From NCBI GenBank assembly GCA_038226305.1, contig JBBRQN010000014.1:8540-72539 (forward strand): a stretch of 64,000 nucleotides of DNA, read 5' to 3'. This document shows, in pieces, positions 8,829 through 18,580 of this stretch. The position numbers and the translations under genes are program-made. Origin of the DNA: JASLDZ01 sp038226305. GTDB lineage: Bacteria > Pseudomonadota > Alphaproteobacteria > Caulobacterales > Caulobacteraceae. Position 1 is the first letter of the stretch, and each line of letters starts with the position of its first letter. Under the pieces are notes generated by a model that saw only the letters and a program-made list of their open reading frames with translations, had not been told where the DNA came from and did no database searches.

Positions 8829-8860
8829 GGCGGTGTGGCTCCGATTGGGAAAAACGGCGG

Positions 8861-8887
8861 AAGGCGCGGGTTCGAGCCCCGCGCCTT
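8861..8887 (-). promoter_or_regulatory. Intergenic hairpin between ctaD and ctaB
   Basis: A perfect 10-bp stem (AAGGCGCGGG with CCCGCGCCTT) closes a 7-base loop, 33 bases upstream of the ctaB start. There is no T-run on the minus strand, so it is more likely an RNA-processing or partial-termination element that sets ctaB expression below ctaD than a strong terminator. Confidence 0.45.
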
Positions 8888-8921
8888 CCTGAACGCCCGC
8901 TAGGGCGCAGAGTGCAAGCGA

Positions 8922-8944
8922 CGCGGGGGGTAGCTCCCCCCGCG
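8922..8944 (-). terminator. Hairpin directly after ctaD
   Basis: A 9-bp stem (CGCGGGGGG with CCCCCCGCG) with loop TAGCT lies about 10 bases beyond the ctaD stop. There is no T-tract after it on the minus strand. Together with the second hairpin at 8861-8887 it may stabilise the 3' end of the ctaC-ctaD message. Confidence 0.45.
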
Positions 8945-8953
8945 CAGCCAGGA

Positions 8954-10642
8954 TCAGTGCGCCTCTTCGATGGCGTGGATCACCGGCAGTTCGTTGAACT
9001 GGTGGAACGGCGGCGGAGAGGACAGGGTCCACTCCAGCGTCGTCGCACCGATGCCCCACGGGTTGGCCTCGGCCTTGCGGCGGCGGATGGCGCTTTCGGC
9101 CAGCATGACCAGGAACACCAGGACGCCCAGCGCTGTGATCACGTAGCCGATGGACGACACCTTGTTCCAGAACGCGAAGCCTTCCGGATAGTCCACGTAG
9201 CGGCGCGGCATGCCCTGCAGGCCGAGGAAGTGCTGCGGGAAGAACACCACGTTCACACCGATGAACATCAGCCAGAAGTGGGCGACGCCGAGGAATTCGT
9301 TGTACTTCACGCCCCACATCTTCTCGAACCAGTAGTAGAAGCCCGCGAAGATGGCGAACACGGCGCCCAGGCTCAGCACGTAGTGGAAGTGCGCCACCAC
9401 GTAGTAGGTCGCGTGCAGGGAGTAATCCATCCCGGCGTTGGCCAAGACGACGCCGGTGACGCCGCCGACCGTGAACAGGAAGATGAAGCCCACGGCGAAC
9501 AGCATCGGCGTCTTGAACTCGATGGAGCCGCCCCACATCGTGGCGATCCACGAGAAGATCTTCACGCCCGTGGGCACGGCGATCACCATGGTGGCCGCCA
9601 CGAAGTAGGCCTGCAGGTTCACGTTCATGCCGACCGTGAACATGTGGTGGGCCCACACCACGAAGCCCACGAAGCCGATGGCGACCATGGCATAGGCCAT
9701 CGCCAGATAGCCGAAGACCGGCTTCTTGGAGAACGTCGAGACCACGTGGCTGATGATGCCGAAGCCGGGCAGGATCAGGATGTAGACCTCGGGGTGACCG
9801 AAGAACCAGAACAGGTGCTGGTACATCATTGGGTCGCCGCCGCCCGCCGGGTTGAAGAACGACGTGCCGAAGTTGCGGTCGGTCAAGAGCATGGTGATCG
9901 CGCCCGCCAGAACCGGCAGCGAGAGCAGCAGCAGGAACGCGGTGATCAGCACCGACCAGGCGAACAGGGGCATCCGGTGCAGGGTCATGCCCGGCGCGCG
10001 CATGTTGAAGATGGTGGTGATGAAGTTGATCGCGCCCAGGATCGAGCTCGCACCCGCCAGGTGCAGCGACAGGATCAGCACGTCCATCGCCGGCCCGGTG
10101 TGGCCCGTGGTGGAGAGGGGCGCGTAGAGCGTCCAGCCGCCGCCGAAGCCCTTGCCGGGGCCGCCGTCCACGAACAGGCTCGTGCACAGCAGGCACCACG
10201 AGGCCACCAGCAGCCAGAACGAGATGTTGTTCATGCGGGGGAAGGCCATGTCCGGCGCGCCGATCATCAGCGGAACGAACCAATTGCCGAAGCCGCCGAT
10301 CATGGCGGGCATCACCATGAAGAAGATCATGATCAGGCCGTGGGCGGTGATCACCACGTTGTAGCCGTGGTTCGAACCCTCGATCAGGCCGGACCGGGCC
10401 AGCCATGAGCCGGCGCGGAAGATCTGGATGCCGGGTTCGGCCAGCTCGGCGCGGATCAAGCCGGAGAAGATGCCACCCACCAGGCCCGCCATGATGGCGA
10501 ACAGGATGTAGAGCGTGCCGATGTCCTTGTGGTTGGTCGACAGGAACCAGCGCGTGAAGAACGGCGGCACGTGTTCGTGCACGGCCTCGTGTTTGGGCGC
10601 GTGGCGCGCCGGCGGGTCGTAGTCTGCGGTGGTGGTGGCCAT
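8954..10642 (-). CDS. ctaD: Cytochrome c oxidase subunit I (aa3 type)
   Basis: This 562-residue protein has twelve predicted membrane helices. It carries the haem-copper oxidase blocks: TAHGLIMIFFMVMP near the low-spin haem ligand, WFFGHPEVYILILPGFG with the CuB histidine and the cross-linked tyrosine, the two CuB histidines in WAHHMFTVGMN, and the late haem ligands in HFHYVLSLGA. It is the catalytic inner-membrane subunit that reduces oxygen and pumps protons. The ATG at 10642 is 45 bases downstream of the ctaC stop, so the two are co-transcribed. Confidence 0.98.
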   Translation of the reverse strand: MATTTADYDPPARHAPKHEAVHEHVPPFFTRWFLSTNHKDIGTLYILFAIMAGLVGGIFSGLIRAELAEPGIQIFRAGSWLARSGLIEGSNHGYNVVITAHGLIMIFFMVMPAMIGGFGNWFVPLMIGAPDMAFPRMNNISFWLLVASWCLLCTSLFVDGGPGKGFGGGWTLYAPLSTTGHTGPAMDVLILSLHLAGASSILGAINFITTIFNMRAPGMTLHRMPLFAWSVLITAFLLLLSLPVLAGAITMLLTDRNFGTSFFNPAGGGDPMMYQHLFWFFGHPEVYILILPGFGIISHVVSTFSKKPVFGYLAMAYAMVAIGFVGFVVWAHHMFTVGMNVNLQAYFVAATMVIAVPTGVKIFSWIATMWGGSIEFKTPMLFAVGFIFLFTVGGVTGVVLANAGMDYSLHATYYVVAHFHYVLSLGAVFAIFAGFYYWFEKMWGVKYNEFLGVAHFWLMFIGVNVVFFPQHFLGLQGMPRRYVDYPEGFAFWNKVSSIGYVITALGVLVFLVMLAESAIRRRKAEANPWGIGATTLEWTLSSPPPFHQFNELPVIHAIEEAH

Positions 10643-10687
10643 GGGGATTAGAGCCTGTGCTCGAAAGACATCATGATCGGGGGAGGA

Positions 10688-11671
10688 TCAGGACTTGGCG
10701 GGGGCGGCAGCCCCGGAAATCGGTGCGGCGGGGGTGGTGGCGGCCGGGGTGGCGGCTGCGGCGTCGGCCGCGGGAGCCGCTGCCGGAGCGACAGGCGCGG
10801 GAGCCGCGACGGCCACCGTCACCGGCGGCTTTTTGGCGTGCGCCGCGACCCAGGCGTCGTATTTCGCCTGGCTGACCACGTCGATCTGGATCGGCATGAA
10901 GCTGTGGTTCACGCCGCACAGCTCGTTGCACTGGCCGTAGTAGACGCCTTCCTTCTCGGCCTTGAACCACACCTGGTTAACCCGGCCCGGGATGGTCGTT
11001 GTCTGGATGCCGAAGGCGGGCACGAAGAAGGCGTGCAGCACGTCGGCGCCAGTGGCCAGCACCTGCACGGTCTTGCCCACGGGCACGACCATCGGGTTGT
11101 CCACCGCGAGGCGATACAGGCCGTGGCCCTGAGCTTCGGCCTTCACCTGGTTGAGCGGGTTCGAGTCGAAGGCGTAGCCGCCCATGTCGGGGTATTCGTA
11201 GTTCCAGTACCACTGGTTGCCGGTGGCCTTCACCGTCACGTCCGGCTTGGGCATGTCGTGGTAGGCGTAGAGCAGACGGAACGAAAAGATGGCGATGAAC
11301 GCCAGGATCACGACCGGCGCCACGGTCCAGATCACCTCGATGGGGGTGTTGTGCGTGAAGCGGTCGGCCGTGGGGTTGGCCTTGGCGTTGAACTTGAGCG
11401 CCACGTAGATCAGGAGCGCCAGCACGAAGAGGCTGATCACCACGATAATCGGCAGCAGTACCCAGTCATGGAAAAAGGCGGCCTGCGTGCGCAGGGCAGA
11501 ACCAGAAGGCTGCAGGCCCAGCGCCTTGTCCGTCGGCTGACCCAGCACGCCCTGAGCGAACGCGGCCCCGGCGAACATCGTCGCCGAACCCGCCGTGACC
11601 AGACCCGCCACCTGCCGCCCGGAAGCCTTGAGTCCAGACATCAACTGCGACGCGGAAACGCGACCAACCAT
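10688..11671 (-). CDS. ctaC: Cytochrome c oxidase subunit II
   Basis: Two membrane helices (FHDWVLLPIIVVISLFVLAL and IEVIWTVAPVVILAFIAIF) precede a periplasmic cupredoxin domain. CuA ligands are visible in the late block YYGQCNELCGVNHSFMP and in VLHAFFVPAFG; an aromatic patch QWYWNYEYP lies between. The C-terminus is an unusual Ala/Pro-rich tail of ~50 residues. The start is uncertain: the ATG at 11671 has GAGG 12 bases upstream, whereas the ATG at 11683 lies directly against that GAGG; both precede a leader ending AGAAFAQG. Confidence 0.94.
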   Translation of the reverse strand: MVGRVSASQLMSGLKASGRQVAGLVTAGSATMFAGAAFAQGVLGQPTDKALGLQPSGSALRTQAAFFHDWVLLPIIVVISLFVLALLIYVALKFNAKANPTADRFTHNTPIEVIWTVAPVVILAFIAIFSFRLLYAYHDMPKPDVTVKATGNQWYWNYEYPDMGGYAFDSNPLNQVKAEAQGHGLYRLAVDNPMVVPVGKTVQVLATGADVLHAFFVPAFGIQTTTIPGRVNQVWFKAEKEGVYYGQCNELCGVNHSFMPIQIDVVSQAKYDAWVAAHAKKPPVTVAVAAPAPVAPAAAPAADAAAATPAATTPAAPISGAAAPAKS

Positions 11672-11857
11672 TCCTGCCGTCATCCTCAGTTTCGAGGCGC
11701 CACTCGGGCGCAGGCACGGGCGACGCAACAGCCGCCGGCTCTCAAGGTGTCGCCATAGACCCAAGCGACGGCCTTGCCAACCGCTGCGGAGCCTTGTGCG
11801 CAAGGAGATTGCCCGTTCGGGCGCGACGACACCGCCGCCGCGCCCCCTGCCGTAACG

Positions 11858-12229
11858 TCAGGCGCTGTGAAGGCTGCGCACCTCGGCCAGATGCGGCGTT
11901 TCCGATGCGCCTGTGGGGGGCGGCGGCTTGTCGAGCGGGCCCACCGGATCGGCAGACAGGTTGACCCTGCGCATGCCCAGCTGCGTCTGCACGGTGGAAA
12001 GCTCCCCGTGGGCCGAGGCGGTCTCGCGACGGGCCGACATGAGCTCGGCCAGGGCGGCGGCCAACCGGTCTCCCGCCCCGCCCCCCAGAAGGGTGGAGAC
12101 CCGCATGTCGCTGCGGGCGGTCATCAGGCCGTCGATCAGGCGGCAGGTCTTGGCGATGGCCTCGTCGATCGAAGCCTCCGCTTTAGCGAGCTGCAGGGCC
12201 ACACCCCGCACGATTGCGATCTTGTCCAT
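11858..12229 (-). CDS. Small hypothetical protein, mostly helical
   Basis: The ATG at 12229 is preferred over upstream ATGs because an AAAGGGAAC ribosome site sits just before it. The 123-residue product is predicted helical (KIAIVRGVALQLAKAEASIDEAIAKT, LAAALAELMSARRETASAHGEL) with a Pro-rich C-terminal tail. No family was recognised, and no signal peptide or membrane segment is seen. It is divergent from the MerR gene and shares its promoter region, so it might be read from the opposite side of the same control region. Confidence 0.6.
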   Translation of the reverse strand: MDKIAIVRGVALQLAKAEASIDEAIAKTCRLIDGLMTARSDMRVSTLLGGGAGDRLAAALAELMSARRETASAHGELSTVQTQLGMRRVNLSADPVGPLDKPPPPTGASETPHLAEVRSLHSA

Positions 12230-12288
12230 AAGTTCCCTTTCAAGTTGTATGGACATGGAGTCATGGACCTTGAATCCCGTCAAGGTTG

Positions 12289-12336
12289 TATAATAAGCCC
12301 ACTTTGCTTGACGCTTACGTCAGCGTAACTTAAGCC
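12289..12336 (+). promoter_or_regulatory. Promoter region of the fatty-acid oxidation cluster
   Basis: TTGACG at 12308-12313 and TTAAGC/TAAGCC at 12330-12336 are spaced 16-17 bases and would start transcription just before the regulator gene. The MerR-type palindrome fills the spacer, as expected for this family. A TATAAT at 12289-12294 is a second possible -10 element but lacks a well-spaced -35. Confidence 0.45.
12308..12329 (+). promoter_or_regulatory. MerR-family operator palindrome
   Basis: The 22-bp site reads TTGACGCTTACG on one side and its mirror (GTTACGCTGACG) on the other, an imperfect palindrome with central ACGT and matching ACGCT/AGCGT arms. It lies 30 bases upstream of the MerR gene that heads the cluster. 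Similar ACGT-centred palindromes are known for the LiuR-type MerR regulators of acyl-CoA catabolism. Confidence 0.6.
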
Positions 12337-12358
12337 GCGCCAGACCTCGGAGAGCCCC

Positions 12359-12868
12359 GTGCCAGCCGATCTGCGCAAGCCCGAACGCACGTTTTCCATC
12401 CGCCAGCTCGGGCTCGAGTTCGGCGTCACCGCGCGTGCCCTGCGATTCTATGAGGACAGGGGCCTGCTCGCGCCCGAGCGCGTCGGTCAGAACCGGCTCT
12501 ACCACTCCCGAGACCGCGCCCGGCTGCAGCTGATCCTGCGCGGCAAGCGGGTGGGCTTCAGCCTCGCCGAGATGCGCGAGATGCTCGATCTGTATGACGA
12601 GAACGACGGGGGGGCCGTGCAGATGGCCAAGAGCCTCGGCCGCTTCCGCCAGCGGATCGCCGCGCTCAAGGCGCAGCGCGAGGACATCGAGGGCGCCATC
12701 GAGCAGCTCGAGGAAGGCTGCGTGCGCCTGGAGCAACGCCTCGCCGAAGACCGCCCGGACCTCCTCCCGCAGGCGCAGGACTATGAGGCGGCGATCCGCT
12801 CGCGCCTCGACGATCCGCCCGACAGTTTCGACAAGCCGCCCTTCGCCGGCCTTCGCCGCACGGCCTGA
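12359..12868 (+). CDS. MerR-family transcriptional regulator of acyl-CoA catabolism
   Basis: This 169-residue protein starts at a GTG with GGAGAG upstream. Residues 12-80 form a MerR winged helix (FSIRQLGLEFGVTARALRFYEDRGLL, then RLYHSRDRARLQLILRGKRVGFSL). Residues ~95-140 are a dimerisation coiled coil (RFRQRIAALKAQREDIEGAIEQL). No metal-binding cysteine pair is present at the C-terminus, so it is not a metal sensor; an acyl-CoA or related ligand is plausible. It lies 27 bases upstream of an acyl-CoA dehydrogenase and directly after the palindromic operator, which suggests autoregulation and control of the following cluster. Confidence 0.85.
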   Translation: MPADLRKPERTFSIRQLGLEFGVTARALRFYEDRGLLAPERVGQNRLYHSRDRARLQLILRGKRVGFSLAEMREMLDLYDENDGGAVQMAKSLGRFRQRIAALKAQREDIEGAIEQLEEGCVRLEQRLAEDRPDLLPQAQDYEAAIRSRLDDPPDSFDKPPFAGLRRTA

Positions 12869-12895
12869 CCCCTTCCCCTCGATCCTAGAGAATCC

Positions 12896-14683
<1,788 letters not shown>

Positions 14684-14730
14684 TCTAGGGTCTGGCGCAA
14701 CACCGGCGCAGACCGGAGGAGGAGACCAGG

Positions 14731-15084
14731 ATGGCCTACGTCGACGGCTTCGTGCTCGCGGTCCGCAAGGATCGGCTGGAGGAGTACAAGCGCTTCTCCG
14801 CCGAGATGAGCCACATGTGGATGGACCACGGGGCCACGGCCTACGTGGAGAGCGTCGGCGACGACGTTCCCTATGGTGAGCGCACCTCCTTCCCCCGCTC
14901 GGTGGAAGCGACCGACGACGAGGTCGTGGTGCTGGCCTGGATCACCTACCCCTCGAAAGAGGTGCGCGACGCCTGCAACGCCAGGATGATGGAGCAACCG
15001 ATGCCCGAAAACATGCCCTTCGACGGCAAGCGGATGTTCTGGGGCGGCTTCTCGCCCTTCATCCAGCTGGGCACCGGCGCGTGA
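14731..15084 (+). CDS. DUF1428 (YbaA-like) protein
   Basis: A 117-residue ferredoxin-fold protein with the DUF1428 pattern: MAYVDGFVLAVRKDRLEEY at the start, FPRSVEATDDEVVVLAWI in the middle and MPFDGKRMFWGGF near the end. A strong GGAGGAGGAG site precedes the ATG. The function of the family is unknown. Its stop overlaps the GTG of the next gene (GTGA), so the two are translationally coupled inside the fatty-acid cluster. Confidence 0.88.
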   Translation: MAYVDGFVLAVRKDRLEEYKRFSAEMSHMWMDHGATAYVESVGDDVPYGERTSFPRSVEATDDEVVVLAWITYPSKEVRDACNARMMEQPMPENMPFDGKRMFWGGFSPFIQLGTGA

Positions 15085-15872
15085 GCGGCGCAACCTTCGC
15101 CCCCGGCATGCTGGCGGGGAAAACGGCCTTCATCGCGGGCGGCACCAGCGGCATCAATCTCGGCATCGCCAAACGCTTCACCGAACTGGGCGCGCGGGTG
15201 GCGGTTCTGGGCCGCAACGTGGAGAAGGCGAACGCTGCGGCCGCCGAGATCGGGGGCGGATGCATCGCCGTCACCGCCGACGTGCGCGACTACGAGGCCG
15301 TGACGGCGGCGCTGGGCCAGGCCGTGGGCGAGATCGGCAAGCTCGACATCATGATCGCGGGCCAGGCGGGCAACTTCCCGGCCCCGGCGCTGGGCATGAG
15401 CGCCAACGCCTTCGCGGCCGTGGTCGGCATCGACCTTCTGGGCACCTACAACCTCTTCCGCGCGGGGTTCGAACATTTGAACCTTCCGGGAGCGTCGCTG
15501 ATCGCCATCACCGCCGGGCAGGCCGTGAAGCCCACTCCCCTGCAGGCCCACGTCTGCGCGGCGAAGGCGGGGGTGAATATGCTGTGCAAGTGCCTCGCCC
15601 TGGAGTGGGGGCCGATGGGCGTGCGCGTGAACCTGATCAGCCCCGGCCCCATCGAGGGCACCGAGGGCATGGCCCGCCTCGCCCCCACGCCGGAGGCCGC
15701 CGAACAGGTGAAGGCCGGCGCCCCACTGAAACGCTACGGCCGGGCCGACGAGATCGGAGACGCGGCCGCCTACCTGTGCAGCCCGGCCGCCGGCTACGTC
15801 ACTGGCACGATCCTCGAGGTGGACGGCGGCACGGGCCTGATGGGCTATCGCCTATCGGACGCCGGCTTGTGA
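15081..15872 (+). CDS. Short-chain dehydrogenase resembling peroxisomal-type 2,4-dienoyl-CoA reductase
   Basis: A 263-residue SDR with a GTG start inside a GTGA overlap. The nucleotide-binding loop is GGTSGINLG (20-28). The classical YxxxK is replaced: the lysine is K162, but the tyrosine position holds V158 with H157 before it (AHVCAAK). The block LEWGPMGVRVNLISPGPIEGTEG closely matches eukaryotic DECR2, whose equivalent is also a histidine-containing HxxxxK. Together with the beta-oxidation context this points to reduction of double bonds in unsaturated acyl-CoAs with NADPH. A generic SDR is the alternative. Confidence 0.82.
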   Translation: MSGATFAPGMLAGKTAFIAGGTSGINLGIAKRFTELGARVAVLGRNVEKANAAAAEIGGGCIAVTADVRDYEAVTAALGQAVGEIGKLDIMIAGQAGNFPAPALGMSANAFAAVVGIDLLGTYNLFRAGFEHLNLPGASLIAITAGQAVKPTPLQAHVCAAKAGVNMLCKCLALEWGPMGVRVNLISPGPIEGTEGMARLAPTPEAAEQVKAGAPLKRYGRADEIGDAAAYLCSPAAGYVTGTILEVDGGTGLMGYRLSDAGL

Positions 15873-15921
15873 GCCTCCTGCGCAAGAGACTCGGCTTCCG
15901 CTGCGTCAACGCTCTAGAGCC

Positions 15922-16395
15922 GTGCGGGTGAGCCTGCACAACGCCACGATCGACTGGTCTGCGGCCCCGGGGGACGACTTCCTCGCGGGTCACTACAGCC
16001 GTGCGCATGTGATCGGGTTCGACCAGGGCATCACCCTACCCGGCTCCGCCTCGCCCAGCGTGGTCAAAGCCCCGTGGAGCGTGGAAGCCGCCGCCGACCC
16101 GGAGGAACTGTTCGTCGCCTCCATCGCCAGCTGCCACATGCTGTGGTTCCTCGACTTCGCCAGACACGCGGGCGTCCGGGTCCTCAGCTACCGTGACGAG
16201 CCTGAGGGCCGCATGGGAAAGCTTAGCTCTGGCAAGGTCGGCGTCGTCACCTGCGTGCTGCGGCCTTCCGTCGATTGCGACGCCGCCGCCGAAACCCTGG
16301 CCGATCTGCACCACAAGGCGCACGAAGCCTGCAACATCGCCAATTCCGTGATCACCGAAGTGCGGGTCGAACCCGCCGAATCCCTTCCCGTCTGA
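15922..16395 (+). CDS. OsmC/Ohr-family protein
   Basis: A 157-residue protein with two GTG start options (15922, 15928). It has the OsmC fold with the reactive cysteine pair in VASIASCHMLWFL and HEACNIANS. The family reduces organic hydroperoxides using thiols. Placed between the SDR and the thiolase, it may detoxify lipid peroxides arising during fatty-acid oxidation (inference). Confidence 0.87.
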   Translation: MRVSLHNATIDWSAAPGDDFLAGHYSRAHVIGFDQGITLPGSASPSVVKAPWSVEAAADPEELFVASIASCHMLWFLDFARHAGVRVLSYRDEPEGRMGKLSSGKVGVVTCVLRPSVDCDAAAETLADLHHKAHEACNIANSVITEVRVEPAESLPV

Positions 16396-16406
16396 GGAGA
16401 CGCACC

Positions 16407-17612
16407 ATGGCCGACGCCTACATCTTCGACGCCGTTCGCACCCCCCGCGGCAAGGGCAAGAGCGACGGCGCCCTGCACGAGATCACCGCCCTTTCGCTCG
16501 CCACCCAGGTGCTGCAGGCCCTGCGCGACCGCAACGACCTGGACACCTCCAAGGTGGACGACGTGGTGCTCGGCTGCGTGTCGCCCGTGAACGAGCAGGG
16601 CTCGGACATCGCGCGCACCGCCGTGCTCGCCGCCGACTACGCCCAGACCACCGCGGGCGTGCAGGTGAACCGCTTCTGCGCCTCGGGCCTCGAGGCCTTC
16701 AACATGGCCGCCGCCAAGGTGATGACCGGCGAGGCCGACATGGCCATCGGCGGCGGCGTCGAATCCATGAGCCGGGTGCCCATGGGCACCGACCGCGGCG
16801 CCTGGCCGGTGGACCCCTCCTCCGCCTTCAAGACCTACTTCACGCCGCAAGGCATCGGCGCCGACATGATCGCAACCCTCTACGGCTTCTCGCGCGACGA
16901 CGTAGACGCCTATGCCGTCGAGAGCCAGAAGCGCGCCGGTCGCGCCTGGGACGAAGGGCGCTTCTCCAAGTCCGTCGTGCCGGTAAAGGACCAGATCGGT
17001 CTGACGATCCTCGCCAAGGACGAGCACATGCGCCCGTCCACCACCATGCAGAACCTCGGCGCTCTGAAAGCCGCCTTCGCCGGGATCGGCGAGATGGCCT
17101 TCGACAGCGTGATCACCCAGCGCTACCCCGAGGTGGCCGAGGTGAACCACGTCCACCACGCGGGCAACTCGTCCGGCATCGTGGACGGCGCGGCGGGCAT
17201 CCTCGTCGGCACCAAGGAGATGGGCGAGGCCCTCGGCCTGAAGCCCCGCGCCCGGGTTCGCGCCATGGCCTCGATCGGTTCCGAGCCTTCGATCATGCTC
17301 ACCGGCCCGGCCGACGTGAGCCGCAAGGCCCTGAAGAAGGCGGGCATGGAGGTCGGCGACATCGACCTCTATGAGCTGAACGAAGCCTTCGCCGCGGTGG
17401 TGCTGCGCATGATGCAGGCGCTCGACATCCCGCACGAGAAGATGAACGTGAACGGCGGCTCCATCGCCATGGGCCACCCGCTGGGGGCCACCGGCGCCAT
17501 GATCCTCGGCACCGTGCTCGACGAGCTGGAGCGCACCGGCAAGTCCACCGCCCTGGCCACGCTCTGCGTCGGCGCCGGCATGGGCACCGCCACGATCATC
17601 GAGCGCGTCTGA
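16407..17612 (+). CDS. Acetyl-CoA C-acyltransferase (thiolase)
   Basis: The ATG at 16407 follows GAGGAGAC; the frame extends upstream without start support. The 401-residue enzyme has the thiolase signatures: nucleophilic cysteine in NRFCASGLEAF (~91), histidine in GGSIAMGHPLGATG (~350), and the second cysteine in CVGAGMG (~390). It performs the last, thiolytic step of beta-oxidation. A second, distinct thiolase occurs at 21630, so the cluster carries two, possibly of different chain-length preference. Confidence 0.95.
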   Translation: MADAYIFDAVRTPRGKGKSDGALHEITALSLATQVLQALRDRNDLDTSKVDDVVLGCVSPVNEQGSDIARTAVLAADYAQTTAGVQVNRFCASGLEAFNMAAAKVMTGEADMAIGGGVESMSRVPMGTDRGAWPVDPSSAFKTYFTPQGIGADMIATLYGFSRDDVDAYAVESQKRAGRAWDEGRFSKSVVPVKDQIGLTILAKDEHMRPSTTMQNLGALKAAFAGIGEMAFDSVITQRYPEVAEVNHVHHAGNSSGIVDGAAGILVGTKEMGEALGLKPRARVRAMASIGSEPSIMLTGPADVSRKALKKAGMEVGDIDLYELNEAFAAVVLRMMQALDIPHEKMNVNGGSIAMGHPLGATGAMILGTVLDELERTGKSTALATLCVGAGMGTATIIERV

Positions 17613-17622
17613 GGCTCTCGCC

Positions 17623-18096
17623 TTGGACACCCGCCCCGTCGTCCTCGCCGACGTCGAGCTCGTCACCGATCACCGCACCCGCATGTTCGCGGAGAACGGC
17701 AAGAACGCTGACGACCTCGCGGCGATGGGCGCGCCCTTCCGTGTTTGGCTGACCTCCCACCTGCGCTCCGGCCAGTACATCGGCTGGGTGATGCAGGAGG
17801 GCGGGGCCGTGGCGGCGAGCGGCGGGATCATGTTCATCGACTGGCCGCCGCACTTCTCGCATCCCGAGATCGACCGGCGCGCCTACGTGCTCAACATCTT
17901 CGTGGAGCCGGCCTTCCGCGGGCGCGGTCTCGCCCAGGACCTTATGAAACTCTGCGAAGACGAAAGCCGGGCTCGCGGCGTGAACTACATGGTGCTGCAC
18001 GCCAGCCCCATGGGCGCGCCGGTCTACGACAAGATGGGCTGGAGCCGCACAAACGAGATGGCGCTGGATCTCGCTGGCGGGACCATCCAGGCATGA
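17623..18096 (+). CDS. GNAT N-acetyltransferase, copy 1
   Basis: A 157-residue protein from a TTG start with GAGG eight bases upstream. The acetyl-CoA-binding motif is VEPAFRGRGLAQDLM, preceded by the strand YVLNIF and followed by VNYMVLHASPMGAPVYDKMGW. It is clearly related to the next gene across the C-terminal half. Its stop and the next ATG overlap (ATGA). The substrate is unknown. Confidence 0.85.
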   Translation: MDTRPVVLADVELVTDHRTRMFAENGKNADDLAAMGAPFRVWLTSHLRSGQYIGWVMQEGGAVAASGGIMFIDWPPHFSHPEIDRRAYVLNIFVEPAFRGRGLAQDLMKLCEDESRARGVNYMVLHASPMGAPVYDKMGWSRTNEMALDLAGGTIQA

Positions 18097-18560
18097 CAGC
18101 CCCCGCCCCTCGCCCCGCCACGATCCGCGACCTCGACGTGATCTGCGCCCAGCGCGAGGCGATCTTCCTGGAATCCGGGAGCTCGCCAGAGACGGTGGCG
18201 CGCTTCTCCGAACCGTCACGCGAATGGCATGCGGAGCGCCTGGCCGATGGCCGTTACCGCGGCTGGCTGACCGAGGCAGATGGCGAGGCCGTGGCGGGCG
18301 TCGGCCTGCACCTGTTGGACTGGGCGCCCGGCCCCTCCCACGCCGACACCGACCGTCGGGGCCTCGTCCTCAACGTCTGGGTCGACCCGGCCCACCGCGG
18401 GCGGGGTCTGGCCAAGCGGCTGATGCTGGAGCTGCAGGCCGAGGCGCATCGCCTGGGCGTCTTCTTCCTCGTGCTGCACGCCACCGACGCGGGCCGCCGA
18501 CTCTACGAACGCACGAACTGGAGGGCGACCAACGAGATGTCGCTCTCCCTCACCCCATAA
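18093..18560 (+). CDS. GNAT N-acetyltransferase, copy 2
   Basis: A 155-residue paralogue of the preceding gene: VDPAHRGRGLAKRLM, FFLVLHATDAGRRLYERTNW and the C-terminal TNEMSLSL line up with the same blocks of copy 1. The ATG lies in an ATGA overlap, indicating coupled translation in fixed ratio. The fadB-type gene starts 20 bases after its stop. Tandem duplication or an obligate heteromeric pair are both possible. Confidence 0.85.
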   Translation: MTAPAPRPATIRDLDVICAQREAIFLESGSSPETVARFSEPSREWHAERLADGRYRGWLTEADGEAVAGVGLHLLDWAPGPSHADTDRRGLVLNVWVDPAHRGRGLAKRLMLELQAEAHRLGVFFLVLHATDAGRRLYERTNWRATNEMSLSLTP

Positions 18561-18580
18561 GAACCCTCAAGGAAACGCAG

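Noticed and set aside
8861..8887. tRNA-like T-arm (stem with TTCGAGC loop)
   Set aside because: No matching acceptor stem, D arm or anticodon arm upstream; the region overlaps the ctaB leader.
8912..10408. 498-codon plus-strand ORF opposite ctaD
   Set aside because: Shadow of cytochrome oxidase subunit I, rich in His, Gln and Glu with no recognisable domain.
16188..17666. 492-codon minus-strand ORF opposite the thiolase
   Set aside because: Shadow composition and no ribosome site.
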